A stretch of DNA of 64,000 nt from Pelagibacteraceae bacterium AG-426-G02 (GTDB lineage: Bacteria > Pseudomonadota > Alphaproteobacteria > Pelagibacterales > Pelagibacteraceae). Location: positions 1-64,000 of the forward strand of contig QCNQ01000003.1 in assembly GCA_003213155.1 (NCBI GenBank), given 5' to 3'. Both the position numbers and the translations under genes were made by a program. Below, in pieces: positions 43,091-52,556 of the stretch. Numbering within the stretch: position 1 is the stretch's first letter; every line of letters begins with the position of its first letter. The notes beneath the pieces were generated by a model. It made no database searches, was not told where the DNA came from, and saw only the letters and a program-made list of their open reading frames with translations.

Positions 43091-44935
43091 ATGAAAAAAA
43101 TAAAGCTTACATGTGCTCATGCAATTGTAAAGTTCCTGACTTCTCAAAAAATTCTTATCGATGGTAAAAAAGAACCTTTATTCGCTGGTGCTTTTGGAAT
43201 ATTTGGTCATGGTAATGTAGCTTGTTTAGGACAAGCTTTAGAGGAAAATAAAGATAAACTTCCAACTTATAGAGGTCATCATGAGCAAAACATGGCTTTA
43301 ACAGGAATTGCTTACGCTAGAGCAAAAAGAAGAAAACAAGTATTTGTAGCAACAAGTTCTGTAGGTCCTGGTTCTACAAATATGGTAACAGCCGCAGCAG
43401 TTGCGATGAGTAATAGACTGCCAATTTTATTTCTTCCGGGTGATACTTACGCAAACAGGATGCCTGATCCAGTTTTACAACAAGTAGAACATTTTAATAA
43501 TCCAGGGATTACTCAAAATGATGCTTTTAAACCAGTTACAAAATATTTTGATAGAATAACTAGACCAGAACAAATTTTACAAACATTTCCCCAAGCTGTA
43601 CAAGTTTTATTAGACCCAGCTGATTGTGGCCCGGTATGCATATCTTTATGTCAGGATATACAAGGAGAAATTTTTGATTATCCTGAGGATTTTTTTAAAG
43701 AAAAAATCCATAATATACGAAGACCAAGACCTGATGATTTTCAAATTAAAGAGGCAGCTGAAAAAATCAAAAAATCAAAAAATCCAATCATAATTTCTGG
43801 TGGAGGTGTTTTTTACTCCGATGCAATGGAGGAACTTTCTACTTTTGCAGTTAAACACAATATACCTGTAACACAAACTGTAATGGGTTATTCTTCTATG
43901 AAAAGAGATCATTCTCATTTTTTAGGACCTATTGGAGGTTTAGGAGGAAAAGCAGCAAACAACTTTGCAAAAAAAACTGATTTAGCGATTGCTATTGGAA
44001 CTAAGTTAGGAGATTTCACAACAGGGTCATGGTCCAATTTTGAAAATCCAAATTTTTCATTAGTATCAATCAATGTTGCAAGATTTGATGCCAGTAAGCA
44101 TATGGCACAATCAATTATCGGAGATGCAAAAGTTTCTCTAAATGAACTATCACAAGCTTTAGGTGATTGGAAAGCATCCAAGGAATGGCATAAAAAATCC
44201 AGAGATGAACTTAAATCTTGGAATGAATATGTTGATAAAGAAAGCGGACCAACTAATCAAAAACTCCCAAGTTATGCTCACGCAGTTGGTGCAATTTATA
44301 GAAATTCTGATCCAAGTGATATTGCTGTCACTGCAGCTGGAGGTTTGGTAGGTGAAGTTGTTCAAATTTGGAGACCAAGAGAACTTAATACTCATGAAAC
44401 AGAGTGGGGCTTTAGTTGTATGAGTTATGAAATTTCTGGAGCTTTAGGAATTAAAATGGCCAACCCAAATAAAGAAGTTATCACATTTGTAGGTGATGGA
44501 TCATATTTACTTTATAATTCAGATATATATTCATCTGTAATAACTAATAATAAATTAATAGTGATAGTCTGTGATAATGGTGGTCACGCTGTCATTAATA
44601 GACTTCAATTATTTAAAGGTGGAAAAGAATTCAATTGTTTGTTTGAGAGTTCAAATGTATCAAATTTAGTAAAAGTAAATTTTGCAAAACATGCAGAAAG
44701 TATGGGCGCAAAGTCTGAAGAGGTAAGTTCTATCAGTGAATTAGAGGAAGCTTTCAAAAGAGCGAAGAAATCAAAAGTGACTTACGTTATTTCAATCAAA
44801 ACTCATTCGTATCAATGGCTTGAAGGATCGGCTTATTGGGAAAGTCCAACTTTAGAAATTCCCAAAACCAAAGAAAATGAAAAAGCTCTAAAATTACATA
44901 AAGAAGGTAAAGCAAAACAAAGACAGGGAGTATAA
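43091..44935 (+). CDS. iolD: 3D-(3,5/4)-trihydroxycyclohexane-1,2-dione acylhydrolase (ThDP enzyme)
   Basis: AGAFGIFGHGNVACLGQAL, YRGHHEQNMALTGIAYARAKRRKQVFVATSSVGPGSTNMVTAAA, FVGDGSYLLYNSDIYSSVI. Confidence 0.95.
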   Translation: MKKIKLTCAHAIVKFLTSQKILIDGKKEPLFAGAFGIFGHGNVACLGQALEENKDKLPTYRGHHEQNMALTGIAYARAKRRKQVFVATSSVGPGSTNMVTAAAVAMSNRLPILFLPGDTYANRMPDPVLQQVEHFNNPGITQNDAFKPVTKYFDRITRPEQILQTFPQAVQVLLDPADCGPVCISLCQDIQGEIFDYPEDFFKEKIHNIRRPRPDDFQIKEAAEKIKKSKNPIIISGGGVFYSDAMEELSTFAVKHNIPVTQTVMGYSSMKRDHSHFLGPIGGLGGKAANNFAKKTDLAIAIGTKLGDFTTGSWSNFENPNFSLVSINVARFDASKHMAQSIIGDAKVSLNELSQALGDWKASKEWHKKSRDELKSWNEYVDKESGPTNQKLPSYAHAVGAIYRNSDPSDIAVTAAGGLVGEVVQIWRPRELNTHETEWGFSCMSYEISGALGIKMANPNKEVITFVGDGSYLLYNSDIYSSVITNNKLIVIVCDNGGHAVINRLQLFKGGKEFNCLFESSNVSNLVKVNFAKHAESMGAKSEEVSSISELEEAFKRAKKSKVTYVISIKTHSYQWLEGSAYWESPTLEIPKTKENEKALKLHKEGKAKQRQGV

Positions 44936-44940
44936 CTCTA

Positions 44941-46101
44941 ATGAGCAAAGTATTTAAAGTTGGCTTAATTGGTTGTGGTCATATTGCAGAAACATATTTC
45001 AGGGCTCACAAATATTTCAAAAATTTTAAAATCATTAAATGTGCAGATGTTAAAGAAAAAGCAGCTAAGAAATGTGCTAAAATTTATAAAATTAAAGCAG
45101 TTTCGGTAAGTAATTTACTTAAAGATAAACAGGTTGAAATAATATTAAATCTAACCCCTCCAAAAGTTCATTACCAAATTGCAAAAAAGTCTTTGTTAAA
45201 TGGAAAACATGTATACTCAGAAAAACCATTAGCAATTAATTTAAAAGACGGAAAAGAATTACTAAAGCTCTCAAAAAAAAAGAAATTATACTTAGGAAAT
45301 GCTCCAGATACTTTTCTCGGAGGAGGCAATCAAAAATCGAAAGAATTATTAGAAGGTAAAAGTATCGGTAAAGTAAATTTAGGTAATGCGATTTTTGCTT
45401 TCCCAGGGGTTCAATCTTATCATCCAGATCCAGAACCATGGTTTGCAAAAAAAGAAGGTGGTCCAGTAATTGATATGGGGCCTTATTACCTCACAGCATT
45501 AGTAAATTTATTGGGTCCAGCAAAAGAGGTAAAAGCAGCAAGTTTAATGAAAGGTTCACGATTTAGAACAATTGGTATTGGACCTAAAAAGGGGAAAAGA
45601 ATTAAGGTAGAATGTCCAACGACATATTTTACAACAATCATATTTAAAAATAGAAGCATAATCAGACTTACCTTATCTTTTGATGTTATAGCTCATCAAA
45701 GAAATCATATTGAACTTTATGGAACCAAAGGTTCAATGATTGTGCCAGATCCTAATATGTTTGGCGGTTCAGTATATTTATGTAAAAAATTAGGAAGCCC
45801 ATGGAAAGAATTTAAAACAAATCGCATGCCACTTGGAAAAATTAATATTAGAACGCAAAGTTCTAGAGCAAATGAGTCACCTACTAATGCTAATTACAGA
45901 GGAGTTGGTCTTGCAGAAATGGCTTATTGTATTGATAAAAAAAAGATACATAGATGCAATGGAGAAGTATCTCTGCATGTTCTTGACTTGATACAATCAA
46001 CTATGCAATCTGCTAAAACAAATAAACCAATTAGACTTAGTACAACATGTAAAATCCCAAAACTTTTTATTAATAAAGAAATAAATAAATTAATGAGATA
46101 A
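44941..46101 (+). CDS. Gfo/Idh/MocA family oxidoreductase (second)
   Basis: KVGLIGCGHIAETYFRAH, VYSEKPLAINLKDGKELL, GGPVIDMGPYYLTALVNLLGP. Confidence 0.9.
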   Translation: MSKVFKVGLIGCGHIAETYFRAHKYFKNFKIIKCADVKEKAAKKCAKIYKIKAVSVSNLLKDKQVEIILNLTPPKVHYQIAKKSLLNGKHVYSEKPLAINLKDGKELLKLSKKKKLYLGNAPDTFLGGGNQKSKELLEGKSIGKVNLGNAIFAFPGVQSYHPDPEPWFAKKEGGPVIDMGPYYLTALVNLLGPAKEVKAASLMKGSRFRTIGIGPKKGKRIKVECPTTYFTTIIFKNRSIIRLTLSFDVIAHQRNHIELYGTKGSMIVPDPNMFGGSVYLCKKLGSPWKEFKTNRMPLGKINIRTQSSRANESPTNANYRGVGLAEMAYCIDKKKIHRCNGEVSLHVLDLIQSTMQSAKTNKPIRLSTTCKIPKLFINKEINKLMR

Positions 46102-46104
46102 AAT

Positions 46105-47007
46105 ATGCAGATTGGTATTGATCTTGGGGCAAGTAAAATAGAGTATGTGTTATTAGATGATGTTGGCAATGAGCATCATAGAGAAAGAACTGAAGTTCCA
46201 AAAAATTATAAAGATACATTATCCATAATTAAAAAAATAGTTATCGAACTTGAGCGTAAAGCTGGTAAAGAATTACCAGTGGGTGTATGTCATCCAGGGA
46301 TTCATTCTATTCAAACAGGACTAGTTAAAAATGCACCTAATTCTTTTTGGATAAATGGCAAACCTTTACAAAGAGATTTACGGAGTGAGATTGGTAAAGA
46401 AATTTATTGTGAAAATGATGCAAACTGTTTTGCTTTATCAGAAGCAATAGATGGTTCTGGAAAACATTACAAAATAGTTTTTGGGGTAATTCTTGGATCA
46501 GGTGTTGGAGGCGGTTTAGTTATAGATAAACGAATTGTCAATGGACCTAATGGGATTACTGGAGAATGGGGGCATAATCAAATACCGAGCGCTTGTATTG
46601 AAGGTGTTCAAATAAAAAAAACCAATTTAAGAGCTGGGGAAATAGAAAACTTTGTTGCGGGTATAGGTATTTCTAAAGCGTTCAAAAACGAGTTTAAAAA
46701 GGATTTATCTGCCCAAAAGATATTTGAGATGCATAGAAAACTTGATTTAGATGCAGAAAAATTAATTGATAAATATAAAGATCAACTCGCTATGTCTTTA
46801 GCCACTGTTGTTAATATTATTGATCCAGATGTGTTTGTTTTCGGGGGTGGGGTATCCAACGAAATAAATTTTTTAGATGAAATTAAACAAAAAATGAAAA
46901 AATTTGTAGCAGGGGGTGAATTTGAGGGGACTTTTTTAAAACCCAAATTTGGTGATGCAAGCGGTGTTCGGGGTGCAGCTCGATTAGCAAGAACCACTAA
47001 TTATTGA
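46105..47007 (+). CDS. ROK family sugar kinase
   Basis: IGIDLGASKIEYVLLD, CENDANCFALSEA, ILGSGVGGGLVIDKRIVNGPNGITGEWGH, VFGGGVSN. Confidence 0.92.
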   Translation: MQIGIDLGASKIEYVLLDDVGNEHHRERTEVPKNYKDTLSIIKKIVIELERKAGKELPVGVCHPGIHSIQTGLVKNAPNSFWINGKPLQRDLRSEIGKEIYCENDANCFALSEAIDGSGKHYKIVFGVILGSGVGGGLVIDKRIVNGPNGITGEWGHNQIPSACIEGVQIKKTNLRAGEIENFVAGIGISKAFKNEFKKDLSAQKIFEMHRKLDLDAEKLIDKYKDQLAMSLATVVNIIDPDVFVFGGGVSNEINFLDEIKQKMKKFVAGGEFEGTFLKPKFGDASGVRGAARLARTTNY

Positions 47008-47068
47008 CTAGTGAATAAAATTCATTTACTACAAAAGGAGCTAATTATTTAAGTCCAGGAAGATAAAT

Positions 47069-47917
47069 ATGAAATTATGTAGAATAGGTAGTGTTGGAGA
47101 AGAAAAACCAGCAATCATAGATAGTGAAAACAATTACCGAGATTTGTCATCAATTATTAATGATTTAAACCCTGACACTTTGAATTTTGATACATTAGAG
47201 AAAATAAAAAAAACTGATATTTCAAGTTTACCAAAGCTTGATTCAAGTTCTAGAATAGGTGCATGCGTTTCTAACCCATCAAAATTTATTGGTATTGGTT
47301 TAAATTTCAAAGATCATGCCGAAGAACAAAATTTGCCGATACCAGAAGAACCGATTATTTTCTCAAAATTTACTAGTTGTATTACTGGACCAAACGATCC
47401 TATCATTGTTCCTAAGGGATCTAACCATACTGATTGGGAAGTTGAAATTGGTTTTGTGATTGGAAAAAAAGCTACAAATGTTAGTATTGAAAATGCCCTA
47501 GACCATGTTCTTGGTTTTTTTCTAGTTAATGATATTAGTGAAAGAGATTTTCAAAAGAATAGAGGTCTAACTTGGGACAAAGGAAAGGGTTTTGATACTT
47601 TCGGTCCAATAGGCCCATTTATAGTTACTACAGATGAATTACCAGACTATCAAAATTTAAATATGTTTTTAGATGTAAATGGGAAAAGGATGCAAACTGG
47701 AAATACAAGTAAAATGATTTTTGATGTTAAAACTTTAGTTTCTTATATGAGCTCGTGTATGAGTTTACATCCTGGTGATATTTGTTGCACCGGGACACCT
47801 CCAGGTGTTGGAGAGAACATGAAACCACCTCATTTTTTAAAAGGTGGGGAGGAAGTAGTTCTAGGCATAGATAAACTTGGTACTCAAAAACACCAGGTTG
47901 TTCCTTATAAGGAATAA
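47069..47917 (+). CDS. Fumarylacetoacetate hydrolase-family protein (2,4-diketo-3-deoxy-acid hydrolase/ureidoglycolate lyase type)
   Basis: FIGIGLNFKDHAEEQNLPIPEEPIIFSKFTSCITGPNDPIIVP, DWEVEIGFVIGK, CTGTPPGVG. Confidence 0.9.
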   Translation: MKLCRIGSVGEEKPAIIDSENNYRDLSSIINDLNPDTLNFDTLEKIKKTDISSLPKLDSSSRIGACVSNPSKFIGIGLNFKDHAEEQNLPIPEEPIIFSKFTSCITGPNDPIIVPKGSNHTDWEVEIGFVIGKKATNVSIENALDHVLGFFLVNDISERDFQKNRGLTWDKGKGFDTFGPIGPFIVTTDELPDYQNLNMFLDVNGKRMQTGNTSKMIFDVKTLVSYMSSCMSLHPGDICCTGTPPGVGENMKPPHFLKGGEEVVLGIDKLGTQKHQVVPYKE

Positions 47918-47936
47918 TATAAATTTTATTTATTAG

Positions 47937-48644
47937 ATGTTAGAAATTTTTATTGCTTTAGGTGCGGGTTTGATAAGTTTTTTATCCCCATGTGTATTAC
48001 CATTAATACCTGGTTATATCTCTTATATTTCTGGTACTTCACTCAATGAATTAATAGAAAAAAAAAATATAAACTTAATTCCTATCATTCTTTTCACAAT
48101 TGGTTTTTCAATTGTCTTTATTATTTTTGGAGCTGCCTCAACTTTTTTAGGCCAAGTATTATTACAAAATTCAAATGAATTAAGAATTGGTGCTGGATTA
48201 GTAATCTGTATTTTGTCTTTACATTTAATTGGAATTATAAATTTAAAATTTTTGAATTACGAAAAAAGGCTTCACACAAATAATAACACTAATTTTTTTA
48301 GTCCAATATTAATTGGTATGGCTTTTGCTTTTGGTTGGACACCATGTATAGGTCCTATTCTTGGATCAATCTTAGCACTAGCCTCAACAGAGGAGAGTAT
48401 CAATAGAGGTATAATACTTTTATCATTTTATTCTTTAGGTCTTGCGTTACCATTTATTTTATCGGGTTATTTAATTCAAAAATTTTTAATTTTTTCAAAA
48501 AATTTTAAAAAGAATATTAATTTAATTTCAAAAATTGGTGGTGTAATATTATTAATTACCGGTATATTAATATTAACAAATCAGTTACAAGCATTAGGTT
48601 ATTATTTACTTAATATATTTCCTTTTTTGCAAAATTTTGGATGA
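47937..48644 (+). CDS. ccdA: Cytochrome c biogenesis protein CcdA/DsbD-like
   Basis: GLISFLSPCVLPLIPGYISYISG, GMAFAFGWTPCIGPILGSILALA. Confidence 0.93.
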   Translation: MLEIFIALGAGLISFLSPCVLPLIPGYISYISGTSLNELIEKKNINLIPIILFTIGFSIVFIIFGAASTFLGQVLLQNSNELRIGAGLVICILSLHLIGIINLKFLNYEKRLHTNNNTNFFSPILIGMAFAFGWTPCIGPILGSILALASTEESINRGIILLSFYSLGLALPFILSGYLIQKFLIFSKNFKKNINLISKIGGVILLITGILILTNQLQALGYYLLNIFPFLQNFG

Positions 48645-48650
48645 TTATTT

Positions 48651-49235
48651 ATGAAGATTTATCAAATTGACTCAAGTGCTAGAAAAGAGGGTTCGACCTC
48701 AAGAGCTTTAGCTAAAAAGTTACTAGAAAAAATTAAAAAACCTCAAGATGAGGTTATATATAGAGATCTAAATGAAGAAATGGTTTTTGTGAGTGGTTTA
48801 ACAGAATCTGGAATGAATATTGATGAAAAAGATCAAAATGAAAATCACAAAAAAATGTTTGAGCTCTCCAATCAACTCGTAAGAGAACTTAAAGAGAGTG
48901 ATATTATAATTATTTCAGCACCAATTTATAATTATGGTCCTCCTGCAACTTTAAAAGCTTGGTCGGATTTGGCAGCAAGAATTGGAGAAACATTTAAATT
49001 TAAACCTAATGGTAGAAGAGAAGGTTTGTTAAAAAATAAAAAAGCTTATTTAGTAATTACATCAGGAGGAACTAAGTTAAATAGTAATGAAGACTTTTTA
49101 ACTCCTTGGTTGAAATTTATTTTGAATTTCTTTGGTATAGAAAAAGTTGAGACAATCAGTGCGGATCAAATGGCTCTAGATTATGAAAAATCAATTAAAG
49201 AAGCTCACGCACAAATTGATAAAATAAAACTATAA
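48651..49235 (+). CDS. FMN-dependent NADH-azoreductase/NAD(P)H dehydrogenase (flavodoxin fold)
   Basis: IYQIDSSARKEGSTSRALAKKLLE, IIISAPIYNYGPPATLKAWSDLAARIGETF. Confidence 0.88.
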   Translation: MKIYQIDSSARKEGSTSRALAKKLLEKIKKPQDEVIYRDLNEEMVFVSGLTESGMNIDEKDQNENHKKMFELSNQLVRELKESDIIIISAPIYNYGPPATLKAWSDLAARIGETFKFKPNGRREGLLKNKKAYLVITSGGTKLNSNEDFLTPWLKFILNFFGIEKVETISADQMALDYEKSIKEAHAQIDKIKL

Positions 49236-49297
49236 TCAATCTAAATTAATTTCGAAATTTTAATTTGCTCTTTTCTAATTCAATTAAATAAATTAAT

Positions 49298-49382
49298 ATG
49301 TTTAAAGGGGTGTCTTAACAGACTGAGATTAAACCCTATGAACCTGTCCGGTAATTCAGAAAGGGAACGATGGATAAAACAT
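49298..49382 (+). promoter_or_regulatory. TPP (THI-box) riboswitch
   Basis: GGGGTGTCTTAACAGACTGAGATTAAACCCTATGAACCTG...AGGGAA: CTGAGA, ACCC..GAACCTG and GGGAA blocks of the TPP aptamer, directly before a transporter CDS. Confidence 0.9.
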
Positions 49383-50815
49383 ACTTTTTAACACAATCAA
49401 CCGCATTATCTTTAGTAATTGTTATATGTTTAATTTTTTTATCATTTGGAATTTATTATTCTAAAAACTTTCAAGGATTAAAAAATTATTTAACTGCAAA
49501 TAGAAATATTGGATTTCTTTCATTAACAACAAGTTTAACAGCGTCTGCGCTAGGAGCTTGGATTCTTTTTGGTCCTGCTTCAGCTGCAACTTGGGGCGGT
49601 TTAGGTGCAGTAATTGGATATTCCCTTGGGACAGCTTTTCCAATGTTTTTTTTTATATATCTTGGAAAAAAAATTAGAAAAGAGTTTCCTCAAGGTTCCA
49701 CGCTCATTGAATTTTTAAGAAAAAAATTTGGTAAAAGTTTATTTAAACTTATTTTGCTGATGACAATTTTTTATATGTTTATTTTCTTATGTGCTGAAGT
49801 TACAGCGGTTGCAGTTTTGATTAACTATATTTCAGGTACTGAACTTTGGTTCATTGCTTTAATTGTGCTATTGTGTACTTTAACTTATACTTTATATGGT
49901 GGATTAAAAGCTTCAATATTGACTGATAACATTCAAATGTTTGTCATTGGTTTATTATTATTGATTTCTTTAATGTATATTTTGTCTTTCACAGGATCAA
50001 AATTTTCATTTGATTTTGTAAAAGAAAAAAACCCGCATCTTTTAAGTGGATCTTATTTGCCTGGTTACACTTCTGGTTTAACTTTTTTTATTGCTGTTGC
50101 AGCAACAAATCTATTTCACCAAGGCAATTGGCAACGTATTTATGCAGCAAAAGATTATAAAACTCTAAAAAAAAGTTTGATTATATCTTTTTTGATAATT
50201 GTCCCGATTATTTTTTTTATGGGTTTCACAGGACTTGTTGGTTTTTCACTCAATTCATCAATAAGGCCCGATCTAAGTTTTTTTTACTTATTACTAAATG
50301 AACAAGCAATATTTTTATCAATAGTAATTATTATTTTAGGTCTAGCATTAACTATATCAACCGTAGATACCTTAATTAATGCAATATCAAGTTTAATTAT
50401 AGTTGATGGTAAAGCTACATTTGGATTTAAAAAAAAGACTAATTATTTAAATTTTTCAAAATATATAATTGTTTTTTTATCCATAATATCTTTTGTAATT
50501 GCATCTTATGGCTTCGATATTTTATATTTGTTTTTACTGGCAGACTTATTTTGTTGCGCGTTCGTGTTAACAGTTTTTTATAGTTTTTATAATAAGATTG
50601 ATGAAAAAACGGCATATATATCAATCCTTATTGGGTTTTTAGCCGGATTTTTGTTATTCCCTTCACCAGATTTCTCAAAAAGTTTGTTGGTTGGAATATT
50701 GTTATCAAAAGAAATATTTAGTCCCTTTATATCCCAATCATTATTATTTTTGTCTTTTATCATCGCAACTTTCTTACCTTTTTTGGTTCTTAAAGTTAAA
50801 AAGATCAAATTTTAG
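49370..50815 (+). CDS. thiV: SSSF-family sodium/solute symporter, likely thiamine-precursor (HMP) transporter ThiV
   Basis: 13-14 TM; LTANRNIGFLSLTTSLTASALGAWILFGPASAATWGG; TPP riboswitch immediately upstream. Confidence 0.82.
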   Translation: MDKTYFLTQSTALSLVIVICLIFLSFGIYYSKNFQGLKNYLTANRNIGFLSLTTSLTASALGAWILFGPASAATWGGLGAVIGYSLGTAFPMFFFIYLGKKIRKEFPQGSTLIEFLRKKFGKSLFKLILLMTIFYMFIFLCAEVTAVAVLINYISGTELWFIALIVLLCTLTYTLYGGLKASILTDNIQMFVIGLLLLISLMYILSFTGSKFSFDFVKEKNPHLLSGSYLPGYTSGLTFFIAVAATNLFHQGNWQRIYAAKDYKTLKKSLIISFLIIVPIIFFMGFTGLVGFSLNSSIRPDLSFFYLLLNEQAIFLSIVIIILGLALTISTVDTLINAISSLIIVDGKATFGFKKKTNYLNFSKYIIVFLSIISFVIASYGFDILYLFLLADLFCCAFVLTVFYSFYNKIDEKTAYISILIGFLAGFLLFPSPDFSKSLLVGILLSKEIFSPFISQSLLFLSFIIATFLPFLVLKVKKIKF

Positions 50816-50856
50816 TCGATTGTATTAAATGAATTAATAGTTATATAACTGACCGA

Positions 50857-51792
50857 ATGTCAGAAAACCAAATAGTAATTAATAATCTCTCAAAAGTTTA
50901 TGATAATGGCTTTAATGCTTTAAAAAATATAAACCTCAATATCAAAAAAGGAGAAATTTTTGCGATGCTTGGACCGAATGGTGCAGGTAAAACTACTTTG
51001 ATTAGCATTATTTGTGGCATTGTAAAACCATCATCAGGAAAAGTTACAGTTGAAGAATTTGATATCATTGAAGATTATAGGGAAACAAGATCACGTATAG
51101 GACTCGTTCCTCAGGAATTAACTTTAGAGCAATTTGAAACCGTTTTTAATAACGTTTCTTATTCAAGAGGTTTGTATGGAAAAAAACCTGATCCAAAACA
51201 TATTGAAAAAGTCTTGAAACAACTCAGTCTTTGGGACAAAAAAGATTTAATCTTGCGAAAATTATCAGGTGGAATGAAAAGAAGAGTTTTAATCGCTAAA
51301 GCATTATCTCATGAACCAAAAATTTTATTTTTAGATGAACCTACTGCTGGAGTAGATGTTGAATTAAGACAAGAGATGTGGAAGGTGGTAAAATCATTAA
51401 GAGAAATAGGTGTTACAATTATTTTAACAACTCATTATATCGAAGAGGCTGAAGCGATTGCTGATCGAGTGGGAGTTATTAATCAAGGTGAAATTATCAT
51501 TGTAGAACAAAAGAAAGAACTTATAAAAAAAATGGGTCGAAAAGTTTTATCTGTTGAATTACAGGAGGAAATTCAAGATATTCCAGAATCATTAAAAAAA
51601 TATAATTTAATTATTGGAAATAACAAAATGTCTCTGGTTTACACTTATAATCTCGAAGAAAAACAGACAGGGATTACAAATCTTTTACAAGATATAAAAG
51701 ACTCAGGATTAAAATTGAGGGATTTAAAAACAGAACAAAGTAATTTAGAAAAAATATTTGTAACTTTAGTTAGGGAAAATAATGAAAATTAA
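50857..51792 (+). CDS. ABC transporter ATP-binding protein (ABC-2 type exporter)
   Basis: [57 protein letters not shown]. Confidence 0.94.
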   Translation: MSENQIVINNLSKVYDNGFNALKNINLNIKKGEIFAMLGPNGAGKTTLISIICGIVKPSSGKVTVEEFDIIEDYRETRSRIGLVPQELTLEQFETVFNNVSYSRGLYGKKPDPKHIEKVLKQLSLWDKKDLILRKLSGGMKRRVLIAKALSHEPKILFLDEPTAGVDVELRQEMWKVVKSLREIGVTIILTTHYIEEAEAIADRVGVINQGEIIIVEQKKELIKKMGRKVLSVELQEEIQDIPESLKKYNLIIGNNKMSLVYTYNLEEKQTGITNLLQDIKDSGLKLRDLKTEQSNLEKIFVTLVRENNEN

Positions 51793-52549
51793 TTATTATG
51801 GATTTAAAGCTATTTACTTCCATGAAATGGATAGATTTAGACGAACTTTAGGTCAATCTCTTTTATCACCAGTAATCTCAACATCGTTATATTTTATTGT
51901 TTTTGGTTCTGTGATTGGTGGTTACGTTCAAAAAATTGATGGTATCAGTTATGGATCGTTTATAGTTCCAGGATTGCTGATGTTAACTCTATTAACTCAA
52001 TCAATAAGTAATACTTCTTTTGGAATATTTTTTCCAAAATTTAATGGGACTATTTATGAGATTTTAGCTGCACCTATATCCGCTTATGAAATTGTATTGG
52101 CATTTGTAAGTGCTGGAGCAACTAAAACACTGATTGTTGGTTTTGTAATTTTTTTGACAGCACAATTTTTTGCTGATGTACAAGTTCAATATCCATTGCT
52201 AATGATTTTTTTATTAGTTCTCGTTTCTTTTACATTTGCATTATTTGGATTTTTAGTTGGTTTAGTTAGCAAGGACTTTGAACAGATGTCAATAATCCCA
52301 TCTTTTGTGATAACACCAATGGTATTTTTAGGTGGAAGTCTTTATTCATTAGATATGTTACCTGAATTTTGGCAAGTGGTTACTTATTTTAATCCAGTTG
52401 TTTACCTAATTAGTAGCCTTAGATACTCTTTCTATGGCATATCAGATTTTAATATTTGGATAAGTGTGGGTTTAATGGTGTTATTTTTGTCAGTTTGCGT
52501 GATTATTGTCTCTATATTACTTAAAAAGGGTTACAGCATTAAATCTTAA
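51782..52549 (+). CDS. ABC-2 type transporter permease
   Basis: 6 [40 protein letters not shown]. Confidence 0.92.
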   Translation: MKINYYGFKAIYFHEMDRFRRTLGQSLLSPVISTSLYFIVFGSVIGGYVQKIDGISYGSFIVPGLLMLTLLTQSISNTSFGIFFPKFNGTIYEILAAPISAYEIVLAFVSAGATKTLIVGFVIFLTAQFFADVQVQYPLLMIFLLVLVSFTFALFGFLVGLVSKDFEQMSIIPSFVITPMVFLGGSLYSLDMLPEFWQVVTYFNPVVYLISSLRYSFYGISDFNIWISVGLMVLFLSVCVIIVSILLKKGYSIKS

Positions 52550-52556
52550 AAGAAAT

